From Lewinellaceae bacterium (lineage in GTDB: Bacteria > Bacteroidota > Bacteroidia > Chitinophagales > Saprospiraceae): DNA of 64,000 bases. Under the pieces are notes generated by a model. That model did not search any database, was not told the DNA's origin, and saw only the letters and a program-made list of their open reading frames with translations. A program made the position numbers and the translations under genes. Every line of letters begins with the position of its first letter. The first letter of the stretch is position 1. The stretch lies in NCBI GenBank assembly GCA_020636405.1, contig JACJXW010000004.1, positions 2,530,001-2,594,000 on the forward strand, read 5' to 3'. Positions 8,686-15,990 of this stretch are shown here, in pieces.

Positions 8686-9324
8686 TTACTTTTTGACCGC
8701 TTTTACCACCACAAAGGAACCTTCCCCATGGCCCGGCACGGGGTCCTGTAGGGTATCGATATTTTCCAGTTCTCCGAAAAGAGTTTGGTTGAAGTCAAAG
8801 TCTTTGAAGCCAGCTTTTTTCATCATCTCCTGTACGCGTTTCACACTATAGAAAGTGGCATGGCGGTAGAAGGTGCTCTGATGCCTCCGGGCTTCGTAGG
8901 ACCGTGCGATGGCTCCGTCCTTATCAAGAAAACCAACGATCAGGGTGCCTCCCGGCTTCAGCACACGGTAGGCCTCCATGAAGGCTTCCGGGGCCTTATC
9001 GAAGTGGCAAATGGTGACCATCAGCACAAAATCGAAGTGAATATCCCGGTAGGGCAACTGCTCCGCTTTACCATTGACGACCTCGACACCCCTCCGAACA
9101 GCCCGTTTGGCCATCTCTTCGGAGGGCTCAATGCCTTCTTTGATGCCAAGTGGTGCCGCGTAACGCCCGGTGCCTACGCCTACTTCCAGGCCCAGCAGGT
9201 TCTCGGGGAGGGACAACATTTGCTGGCGCAGGGCCGCTAATTCGGACTCGTACACGAACGGGTATCTTTCAAACCATTCGTCGTATTCCGCCACATGCCT
9301 TTCAAATGGTGCGATTTGTAGCAT
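8686..9324 (-). CDS. Class I SAM-dependent methyltransferase
   Basis: A 212-residue cytosolic protein with the Methyltransf_11 arrangement. Motif I is 'LGLEVGVGTGRYAAPLG' (~43-59), an acidic residue ends strand 2 (GIEPSEEMAKRA), motif II/III is 'GKAEQLPYRDIHFDFVLMV', and the post-motif is 'EAYRVLKPGGTLIVGF'. Such proteins methylate small molecules, quinones or proteins; the substrate cannot be told from sequence. It lies 47 bp upstream of archease on the same strand, so the two could be cotranscribed, but a link with RNA repair is only suggested by position. Confidence 0.85.
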   Translation of the reverse strand: MLQIAPFERHVAEYDEWFERYPFVYESELAALRQQMLSLPENLLGLEVGVGTGRYAAPLGIKEGIEPSEEMAKRAVRRGVEVVNGKAEQLPYRDIHFDFVLMVTICHFDKAPEAFMEAYRVLKPGGTLIVGFLDKDGAIARSYEARRHQSTFYRHATFYSVKRVQEMMKKAGFKDFDFNQTLFGELENIDTLQDPVPGHGEGSFVVVKAVKK

Positions 9325-9480
9325 ATTACTTTGGATTTTTGATGATCACATGGAGGCGGCCAGTTTTTCGGGCGGGCAGACAATTTCCCCTTAAAAATTA
9401 TTACATTTCATCACAACGGCCAATGAGGTTACTCAGTAAGAGGGTTGACTTTTGTCAGGGATCGATCAAGGAACAGGAAA

Positions 9481-9521
9481 CCTCCCAACCTCCCAACATC
9501 CCAACATCCCAACATCCCAAC
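9481..9521. repeat. Short tandem repeat, 8-bp unit
   Basis: About five copies of an 8-bp unit (CATCCCAA and variants) lie immediately 3' of the minus-strand cysE stop. It is one of several similar arrays in intergenic DNA here. The direct units have no spacers, so it is not a CRISPR array. Confidence 0.8.
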
Positions 9522-9522
9522 C

Positions 9523-10329
9523 CTAAACCTCCACCTTCTGCCGCACATACCCGTCGTAATAGATGCGGGAGTGGGGCGGCACGCTTTTGGTGAGCCACAC
9601 ACTGCCGCCGATTACGCTATCGTGGCCGATGACGGTATCGCCGCCGAGGATGGTGGCGCCGGCGTAGATCACCACGCGATCTTCGATGGTGGGGTGCCTT
9701 TTGGTCTTGGCCATTTCCTTGGCCACGCTGAGTGCGCCCAGCGTGACGCCTTGATAGAGCTTTACGTCGTTGCCGATCTCTACGGTCTCGCCGATGACGA
9801 TGCCGGTGCCGTGGTCCATGCAGAAGCTTTCGCCGATCCTGGCGCCGGGATGGATATCAATACCGGTGATGCTGTGTACATGCTCGGTTAGGATTCGGGG
9901 GATGAGCGGCACTCCCAGGCGGTGGAATTCATGCGCCAGCCGGTATACAGCAGTGGCTTTAAACCCCGGATAGGTGCGGATGACCTCCGTTTTGCTCACT
10001 GCCGCAGGGTCGCCGCGCAACAGCGCCTCCGCATCGGTGTGCAGCAACTGGTGGACGACAGGCAGCTGATCGAGAAAAGAATTTTCCAGTTCTTCGGCCG
10101 GTGCGGGCAGCAGGTCCTCCATGGTTTCCAGCAGCGTGAACAATTCGAACTTCAATTGGCGGTAATGCTGTTCCAGTTCCCGGCGGCTGTTGTACCGGAG
10201 GTTGGCCAGTTCGGGAAATAGCACCATCAGAAGGCCATCCAGCCAGTTGCATACGGCTGAAGGCGAGGGAATGCGCTGGGCATTCTGATGGGAGGAATAA
10301 AGTTTATCGATGAACTGGTTCTCTTCCAT
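9523..10329 (-). CDS. cysE: Serine O-acetyltransferase
   Basis: Transfers acetyl from acetyl-CoA to L-serine, giving the O-acetylserine used by CysM. The N-terminal half is helical; the C-terminal half is a left-handed beta-helix of hexapeptide repeats: 'IDIHPGARIGESFCMDHGTGIVIGETVEIG', 'LYQGVTLGA', 'VVIYAGATILGGDTVIG'. MDHGTG includes the catalytic histidine. I place the start at the ATG at 10329 (268 residues, MEENQFIDKLY); a GTG at 10374 would add 15 residues. The length and missing C-terminal extension resemble the EpsC/plant-like long type. cysM on the same strand gives the second step of the pathway, though not in one operon. Confidence 0.93.
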   Translation of the reverse strand: MEENQFIDKLYSSHQNAQRIPSPSAVCNWLDGLLMVLFPELANLRYNSRRELEQHYRQLKFELFTLLETMEDLLPAPAEELENSFLDQLPVVHQLLHTDAEALLRGDPAAVSKTEVIRTYPGFKATAVYRLAHEFHRLGVPLIPRILTEHVHSITGIDIHPGARIGESFCMDHGTGIVIGETVEIGNDVKLYQGVTLGALSVAKEMAKTKRHPTIEDRVVIYAGATILGGDTVIGHDSVIGGSVWLTKSVPPHSRIYYDGYVRQKVEV

Positions 10330-10636
10330 ATCACAGGGCTTATACCAATTTTGAAATGCGAAGTCGTCGGACACGAGCGGAGCGGCTCACCTTAGTAAGC
10401 CGGAACCACCAACAGCCTATTATTCAAACAATTACCGAAATTCGAATAGGACGTTTTTTCAAAAACAGCATTATTTTTTTGATTTGCTCTTAATAAAAAA
10501 CGGAAGGAAGGGAAAAAGTTGCGCTGATCAGAATAGTTTTGGCGCATGGCCCGTTCCCGACATACTTTAAAGGCAGAAACGGTTGGGTTCCTTCAGGGTG
10601 TAATTCATACCATCGGTTCATCTTGGACAGTAGCGC
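10330..10636. other. Intergenic region without recognisable gene
   Basis: 307 bp between cysE and the ABC ATPase gene, both on the minus strand. It is AT-rich near 10430-10500, with no convincing ORF, terminator or consensus promoter that I can support. Confidence 0.5.
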
Positions 10637-11320
10637 TCATAACCCCTTCAAAAGATCTCCGATCTTGTCCTGTACCCCTCCTCTTATCCGAGCCTGCATC
10701 TCCGGATATTCTTCCCTGGAATAGGTGCGGATGAACTGCCCGTTCAGCAGATGGCTAATGGCGTCGCAGGTGTTGGTGAGGGTCTCCATAATGTGGGAAG
10801 AGAGCAGGATGTACTGCCCCTGCCTGCGCAGGTGGCTCAACACCTGATAGAGCACCTCACTGCTTTCCAGGTCAATGCCGTTAAAGGGTTCGTCCAGAAT
10901 GAGTACTTTGCGGCCGGTTGCCAGCGCACCCATCAGGGCCAGCTTTTGTTTCATGCCTGAGGAGTAGGTGTCGGCCAGTTGGTCAAGAGGAAGATGGAAA
11001 AGCATGTTCCACCCATTGATGTCAAAGTCGGGGTTGGAAACGGCACACAGGCGCAGGTGCTCTCTTCCGGTGAGCATGGGGTAGAAGAAGCTTTCCGTCT
11101 CCAGGTAGGCCATGTCGGCCTGATTCAGAGGCCTGCCCTCCAGTGTACAAGCGCCGGATCGCCGGGGTACCCTGCCGAAGATGGCTTCGAAGAAGGTCGT
11201 CTTGCCCGCTCCGTTCATACCGAGTACCCCATGTATGCTTCCGGGGCCTACTTTCAGGGATGCTCCCTGCAATACCTGGTGATCTCCGTAAGAAACGCTG
11301 ATGTCCTGGATGTCCAGCAT
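10637..11320 (-). CDS. ABC transporter ATP-binding protein
   Basis: A 227-residue nucleotide-binding subunit. Walker A is GMNGAGKTT (residues ~33-41), the Q-loop region reads 'MAYLETESFFYPMLTGREH', the signature is the variant 'SSGMKQKLALMGAL', Walker B is 'VLILDEPFNGID' and the H-loop is 'LLSSHI'. The short length and signature fit the ABC-2/CcmA-like exporter class. It lies 55 bp downstream of the membrane-protein gene at 11376-12311 on the same strand, forming a two-gene exporter unit. The substrate is unknown. Q and E residues needed for ATP hydrolysis are present, so it should be active. Confidence 0.9.
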   Translation of the reverse strand: MLDIQDISVSYGDHQVLQGASLKVGPGSIHGVLGMNGAGKTTFFEAIFGRVPRRSGACTLEGRPLNQADMAYLETESFFYPMLTGREHLRLCAVSNPDFDINGWNMLFHLPLDQLADTYSSGMKQKLALMGALATGRKVLILDEPFNGIDLESSEVLYQVLSHLRRQGQYILLSSHIMETLTNTCDAISHLLNGQFIRTYSREEYPEMQARIRGGVQDKIGDLLKGL

Positions 11321-11375
11321 AAGATCTTGTTGTAAGCCTCCGCCTGTAGGGCTGGCGCGGCTAAATGGTTAAAGA

Positions 11376-12311
11376 TTAAAAAATCCTACTCTTCGCTTTC
11401 CGGAAAAGTAAGGCAAGATACACCAAACAGGCCGGAGCAATAAACGGAATGATCAGCCCGAGAGCGAACAGCCCCGCTGTCAGGCTGTTGTGGACTTTTC
11501 GCCTGCCCGGCCAGTAATGGGCATATTTATACAAAATGGAATAAGCCAGGAATAGCTGGGCGGCCAGCAAGGCCAAAAGCATGAGATACCATACTTCGGA
11601 TGAGAAGATGAAAAATACTACCATCAGAGGAAGAAAAGCCGCCAGCAAAAGGGCCGCGTGCAGGCCCAGCTTGCGCCACAAGCCGTTGGGCCGGGAAAAG
11701 AAGGGCGCCATCAGCTCTTTCGGCTCACAGTCTTCAAATACGCCGGGCAGCAGGATAGTGATCAAAATAACGGACAATAAAGGGGCGCCGGTATACGCGC
11801 CAAACACCAGCCCCGGCAGGTAAAAAAAGAACCACCACCACCCGTAGCGCCTTAACCCTGCGCGCCATTCGAAAGCCAGGACAGGAATGAAACCCAACTT
11901 CCATGGCTGCCTGTTGTAGCCAATTCTCCCTTTCCATTGTGGCAGAAAAGAGAGAGCCAGAGCAGATCCCATTGTAATGCCTATGGCTTCGTAATGCCCG
12001 AAAAGTATCGCCACTGGCACAACCAGCAACAACGAAAGCAGGGCATACTCCACAAAGAGGATCATCCTGAACGGGAAGCCCTGTTTTTCCAGAAAGAACA
12101 GGTCCTGGCGATTGAAGTGGATCGCAAACACCGGAAGCAGTATGGCTCCGGCAACTATTCCTGCCGATTGCTTGCCCAGGGAAGACAACATACTCAGGTA
12201 GAACACTACTACCAAAGGCATCCCCAACAACCATAGGGCGCCTACACTTTTTACCGACCTCCAGGCTTGCCGAAGCCGGATCTCCAGTATCAATGCAATG
12301 GGCCGAAGCAT
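11376..12311 (-). CDS. ABC-2-like multi-pass membrane permease
   Basis: A 311-residue, strongly hydrophobic protein with about eight predicted membrane segments, e.g. VGALWLLGMPLVVVFYLSML (~24-43), LLSLLLVVPVAILFG, WWFFFYLPGLVFGAYTG, LLLAAFLPLMVVFFIF, LMLLALLAAQLFLAYSIL and LFALGLIIPFIAPACLVYLALLF. It has no substrate-binding domain. It precedes the ATPase gene, so it is the likely membrane partner in an export or resistance-type ABC system. The N-terminal 'LEIRLRQAWRSV' amphipathic helix is typical of this group. The substrate is unknown. Confidence 0.8.
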   Translation of the reverse strand: MLRPIALILEIRLRQAWRSVKSVGALWLLGMPLVVVFYLSMLSSLGKQSAGIVAGAILLPVFAIHFNRQDLFFLEKQGFPFRMILFVEYALLSLLLVVPVAILFGHYEAIGITMGSALALSFLPQWKGRIGYNRQPWKLGFIPVLAFEWRAGLRRYGWWWFFFYLPGLVFGAYTGAPLLSVILITILLPGVFEDCEPKELMAPFFSRPNGLWRKLGLHAALLLAAFLPLMVVFFIFSSEVWYLMLLALLAAQLFLAYSILYKYAHYWPGRRKVHNSLTAGLFALGLIIPFIAPACLVYLALLFRKAKSRIF

Positions 12312-12363
12312 GCCATAAAGATAACATAATGGCCGAAGGCCCTCAGTCCGCCATTATTATTTT

Positions 12364-12404
12364 TTTAGAACATTTGTTCTAAATTGATAAAACGGGTACC
12401 TTTG
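12364..12404 (+). promoter_or_regulatory. Bacteroidota promoter overlapped by 20-bp palindromic operator
   Basis: A palindrome at 12364-12383 (9-bp arms TTTAGAACA/TGTTCTAAA around TT) contains a -33 TTTG (12373-12376). Exactly 20 bp downstream is TACCTTTG (12397-12404), a perfect match to the Bacteroidota -7 consensus TAnnTTTG. The leader to the ATG at 12422 would be very short. A dimeric (TetR-like) repressor site is inferred. Confidence 0.75.
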
Positions 12405-12421
12405 TTCCAAAAAGATCACCC

Positions 12422-13579
12422 ATGAAAAAGGACACTTCAATTGCCATCACAGGGGGCGGGATCGGCGGCCTTACTACTGCCATAGCGTTGCACCAGCAGG
12501 GGTTCGGCCCCATCGTTTACGAGGCGGCCCCGGAATTGCGGCCGATCGGGGCCGGCATTACGCTGGCCATCAACGCTATGCGGGTTTTAAAAAAGCTGGG
12601 CTTACTGGAAAGAGCTATTCAGCTCGGCCACCGGATCGAAGAGCTCTGGATCACCGATAGGCGCCTGCATCCCATCAACCGGACGGTGCTGCGCCCGCTC
12701 ATCGAGGAGTTTGGCGTCCCCAACCTGGGCATCCACCGGGGGGCATTGCAGCAACTGCTGTTGGAAGCGCTGCCGGCCGAAGTGGTTCAGGTGGGCAAAA
12801 GCCTCCGGCAAGTGGAGGAAAAGAAAGAGGGCGTGGCTCTTCATTTTGAAGACGGGGCCCAAGCGGTGGCGAATATACTGATCGCTGCCGATGGTATTCA
12901 TTCTACCGTTCGGCGGCAGCTCTTTCCCGCTTGTCGGCAGCGCAGTTCCGGGCAGGTATGTTGGCGGGGCGTGTGCCGGCCGGACACCGGGCCGTGGCGC
13001 CACCGAGGTACAGAAGCATGGGCTCCCGGCAAGCGCTTTGGCATTGTACCCATTGCCGAAAATACCATCTACTGGTTTGCCGTGGCCAATGAAAAGCCAG
13101 GCCAGGACTGGGCCGGCCTTACCCGGGAGGGACTGTTGGAGGCCTTCCGGCCTTTTTCCCACCCGGTGCTGGAACTAATAGAACACACGCCGGCCGATCA
13201 GATCATCTACAGTGCAATCAGCGACCTGGAGCCATTGCCCCGTTGGTTTTCCGGCAGAACTGTCCTGTTGGGGGACGCAGCCCACGCTACTACCCCTAAC
13301 ATGGGGCAGGGCGCCTGTCAGGCCATAGAGGACGCCTATTCTTTGGCCGGGTTCTTGTCGGCTTTGCCCTACCCCCAGGCTTTTTCCGAGTACCAAAACC
13401 TGCGCAAAAAGCAGGCGGACAGCATCGTCCGCCAAAGCCGCCGCCTGGGACGGATGGCGCAGCTGGACAGTTCCGCGTTGGGATACTTGCGCAACCACCT
13501 TATGAGCTTGGTGCCTAACGCCTTGGCCCTGCGCAGCCTGCGGGAGGTGTTCAAAGGCAGCGCTCACCAGGAAATGTGA
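12422..13579 (+). CDS. FAD-dependent monooxygenase (PHBH/zeaxanthin-epoxidase-like)
   Basis: A 385-residue flavoprotein of the aromatic-hydroxylase class. The FAD-binding GGGIGG (residues ~10-15) is followed by the acidic VYEAAPELRPIGAGITLA. The 'AADGIHSTVRRQLFP' DG motif is at ~162-176 and the GD motif 'LLGDAAHATTPNMGQGACQAIEDA' has D285. There is no signal peptide or C-terminal membrane segment. Such enzymes use NAD(P)H and O2 to hydroxylate or epoxidise aromatic or polyketide substrates, sometimes as resistance enzymes (TetX-like). The short leader and an overlapping palindromic operator suggest induction by a small molecule. No regulator gene is adjacent, and the substrate is unknown. Confidence 0.88.
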   Translation: MKKDTSIAITGGGIGGLTTAIALHQQGFGPIVYEAAPELRPIGAGITLAINAMRVLKKLGLLERAIQLGHRIEELWITDRRLHPINRTVLRPLIEEFGVPNLGIHRGALQQLLLEALPAEVVQVGKSLRQVEEKKEGVALHFEDGAQAVANILIAADGIHSTVRRQLFPACRQRSSGQVCWRGVCRPDTGPWRHRGTEAWAPGKRFGIVPIAENTIYWFAVANEKPGQDWAGLTREGLLEAFRPFSHPVLELIEHTPADQIIYSAISDLEPLPRWFSGRTVLLGDAAHATTPNMGQGACQAIEDAYSLAGFLSALPYPQAFSEYQNLRKKQADSIVRQSRRLGRMAQLDSSALGYLRNHLMSLVPNALALRSLREVFKGSAHQEM

Positions 13580-13781
13580 TTCCGTTTACCCTGAAAAACA
13601 GAAAATTCCTATATTTAAGCGCCCAACAATAAAATCCATTTCTATTACGCCCTGCCATCAACTTTACCGATTCCCGTAAATCCGGCTTATCCTGTTGTTG
13701 CCGTCATCAGGAGGCATCCAGGCCTTGCATTGAAAAAATAAAGTAGTATAAACTCATTTGTTCAACAAAAACGGACTTAGT

Positions 13782-14852
13782 ATGAACCGTAAACTTTACA
13801 ACTTTCTACTGCTGGCATTGGCTTTCCTGCCTTTTGCCCTCACTGCCCAGATGGATACCTTGCTCTTTGAAGATTTTCAGGATGATATTATCGGCGATGA
13901 TGCGGAAGCATTGGCCATTTTCCCTCAAGGGAACGATACCACTTGGGTAAATTACGATGCAGACTACCTGCAGGACGCAAACGACCGGCCGCAAAGTTGG
14001 TATACTTCACTAGATTTTGCCCAGGGATTGCAGGATTCCATCGCACCAACGGATACTGCTATCGTCCTGGCCAGTTCTTCCTGGTTACAGGGTTTCCTCG
14101 ATGGCAACCGGAATTGGGTGATCACTCCGCCAATTGAGATCCTTGACAACCAGGCCACTTTGCACTGGAAATCTGCCCCTTATCAAGGGCCTCGATACAC
14201 GGATGGCTATTCTGTACTTGTTTCAACGGATATGAACTTCCCGGAATCCTTTACCGACACCTTATTCCGGGCAAAACAAATGATCCCGCCGCTACCAGCA
14301 GGAGCTTCAGACCCGGCACTCAATGCGCTTCAGGTGGATAGCTTTTTGTTTGCGCCTGAAAACGGATACCTGCATGCCGATGGGTATACCCTGACGGATT
14401 ACTACATTCTGGACGAGCCTGATGACAATCTTTATATAGGAGTCCTTGAACCTCATAGTGCTGATCTTGCTACTTACAGCGGGGAAACAATTTACATCGC
14501 CTTTGTCCATGATTCGGATGATGATAACCTGATCTCCATCGACGACATCCTCGTTATGGGCAATGTAGTCAGCTCTGCCGAAGAGCCCCTGGCTGCCGAT
14601 ATCCGCCTGGTTACCTACCCCAACCCGGTAGATAACTTCCTCAACGTCCTCTTCCGCCTGGAAACGCCCACCATGGTGCGCACCGGCCTGTACGATATGG
14701 ACGGACGGCAGGTGTTGTCCATGGCCTCCGAAGGGCGCCAGGTGGGCGAGCAGAACCTGAAGGTGAGCCTCCGCCTCCTTCCCGCCGGCGCCTATAACCT
14801 GGTGCTCGACATCGAAGGGCACCTTTATACCAGAAAGGTAGTGAAGCGGTAA
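13782..14852 (+). CDS. Secreted protein with type A T9SS sorting domain
   Basis: A 356-residue exported protein. Starting at the ATG at 13782 gives a clear signal peptide (MNRKLYNFLLLALAFLPF, cleavage near LTAQ); an in-frame TTG at 13758 is less likely. Residues ~22-260 form a jelly-roll domain of the cleaved-adhesin/choice-of-anchor type: 'LLFEDFQDD', 'WVITPPIEI', 'YSVLVSTDMNFPESF' and 'YIAFVHDSDDDNLISIDDI'. The type A C-terminal domain starts at VTYPNPVDNFLNV and ends TRKVVKR. Export by T9SS to the surface or medium is well supported; the binding target is unknown. It follows the monooxygenase by about 200 bp without an obvious functional link. Confidence 0.85.
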   Translation: MNRKLYNFLLLALAFLPFALTAQMDTLLFEDFQDDIIGDDAEALAIFPQGNDTTWVNYDADYLQDANDRPQSWYTSLDFAQGLQDSIAPTDTAIVLASSSWLQGFLDGNRNWVITPPIEILDNQATLHWKSAPYQGPRYTDGYSVLVSTDMNFPESFTDTLFRAKQMIPPLPAGASDPALNALQVDSFLFAPENGYLHADGYTLTDYYILDEPDDNLYIGVLEPHSADLATYSGETIYIAFVHDSDDDNLISIDDILVMGNVVSSAEEPLAADIRLVTYPNPVDNFLNVLFRLETPTMVRTGLYDMDGRQVLSMASEGRQVGEQNLKVSLRLLPAGAYNLVLDIEGHLYTRKVVKR

Positions 14853-14934
14853 AGGGGGAGCTGAACCTTCGGCGTCTTGAAAGCCCGGGTTTTATCCGGG
14901 AGTAGTAATGCCGATGGTTATAGCATCGTATTGT

Positions 14935-15013
14935 TGTATGGCTATATTGTTAACTTGCAGTTGGTTTGAGGGAGTAAGTATTGCCCGGAACAATATAACC
15001 GTATAGCCATACA
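14935..15013. repeat. Inverted copies of a dispersed intergenic repeat upstream of ABC importer
   Basis: TGTATGGCTATATTGTT (14935-14951) is complementary to 14989-14997 plus 15002-15013, giving a long bulged hairpin whose end is 11 bp before the ATG of the ATPase gene. One arm read on the minus strand contains TTAACAATATAGCCAT, which recurs at 32061-32076. In mRNA it would be a large leader hairpin. Confidence 0.7.
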
Positions 15014-15024
15014 TCAATACCATT

Positions 15025-15990
15025 ATGATCGAAGCCCGGCACCTCTCCAAACGCTATGGAGATTTCACTGCAGTAGACGACGTGTCTTTCCGCCTGGAAC
15101 CGGGACAAACCCTGGCCCTGATCGGCCCCAGCGGATGCGGCAAGACAACCACCCTGAAGATGGCCAACCGCCTCATCCGGCCGACGGCAGGCAGCGTATG
15201 GGTCAACGGCAAAGATGTAGCCGAACAGCCCCTGGAGGATATGCGCCGCCGTATGGGTTACGTCATTCAGGATATTGGCCTTTTTCCGCATTATACGGTA
15301 GCACAGAACGTCGGGGTAGTCCCCCGCCTGTTGCGCTGGGCGCCCGCGAGGATACGCCAGCGGGTAGGGGAGTTGCTGGAACAGCTGGGCCTGCCGCCCG
15401 GCCAGTTCCTTGAAAAGTACCCTCACCAGCTTAGCGGAGGGCAGCAGCAACGGGTAGGCATCGCCCGCGCTCTGGCTGCCGACCCGCCCATCATTCTGAT
15501 GGACGAGCCCTTCGGCGCCCTCGACCCTCTTACCCGCCAGCAGGCACGTCGTGATTTCCGCGAGGTGGAAGCCCTAAAGAACAAGACGATCATTATGGTG
15601 ACCCATGACATCGAGGAGGCTTTTGAGATGGCCTCCCTCATCGGGTTGCTGAAGGGCGGGCGGATGCAGCAGCTCGGCCCGCCGGAAGCCCTGCTGCTGG
15701 AGCCCGCCAATGGTTTCGTACGGGAGTTCCTGGCGGAAAAGGCGGGCCAGCTAGAGTTACAGTCCATCACTCTGGCCAGCCTTTTTCCAAGGTTGAGACA
15801 GGAGGAACCCGTCGGGGCTCCCATACTGGAGCTTGCGCCTCACACGCCATTACTCTATGCCATTCACCACCTGGCAAAGGAAGGGCGGCACACCTGGGGT
15901 GGTACGCAGCTATCAGGAAGCCGGCGATATTTTCAACTGGATGAATTGTTTCACCTCTTCCGTCAAACGCTGGCGCCATGGAGCAACTAA
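15025..15990 (+). CDS. Glycine betaine/choline-type ABC importer, ATP-binding subunit (OpuCA/OsmV-like)
   Basis: A 321-residue ATPase. Walker A GPSGCGKTT is at ~33-41, the Q-loop lies in 'YVIQDIGLFPHYTVAQNV', the signature is LSGGQQQRVGIARAL, Walker B is IILMDEPFGALDP and the H-loop is VTHDIEEAFEMA. The sequence matches the quaternary-amine transporter class (OpuA/OpuC/ProV). The C-terminal ~80 residues are not a clear pair of CBS domains and look shortened. It overlaps the next gene by 13 nt, so translational coupling is likely. The role is uptake of compatible solutes such as betaine or choline; substrate choice is inferred from the partner. Confidence 0.9.
   Translation: MIEARHLSKRYGDFTAVDDVSFRLEPGQTLALIGPSGCGKTTTLKMANRLIRPTAGSVWVNGKDVAEQPLEDMRRRMGYVIQDIGLFPHYTVAQNVGVVPRLLRWAPARIRQRVGELLEQLGLPPGQFLEKYPHQLSGGQQQRVGIARALAADPPIILMDEPFGALDPLTRQQARRDFREVEALKNKTIIMVTHDIEEAFEMASLIGLLKGGRMQQLGPPEALLLEPANGFVREFLAEKAGQLELQSITLASLFPRLRQEEPVGAPILELAPHTPLLYAIHHLAKEGRHTWGGTQLSGSRRYFQLDELFHLFRQTLAPWSN

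Noticed and set aside
9481..9521. CRISPR-like array
   Set aside because: The units are 8 bp without spacers; the same holds for the other tandem arrays. No cas gene is present.
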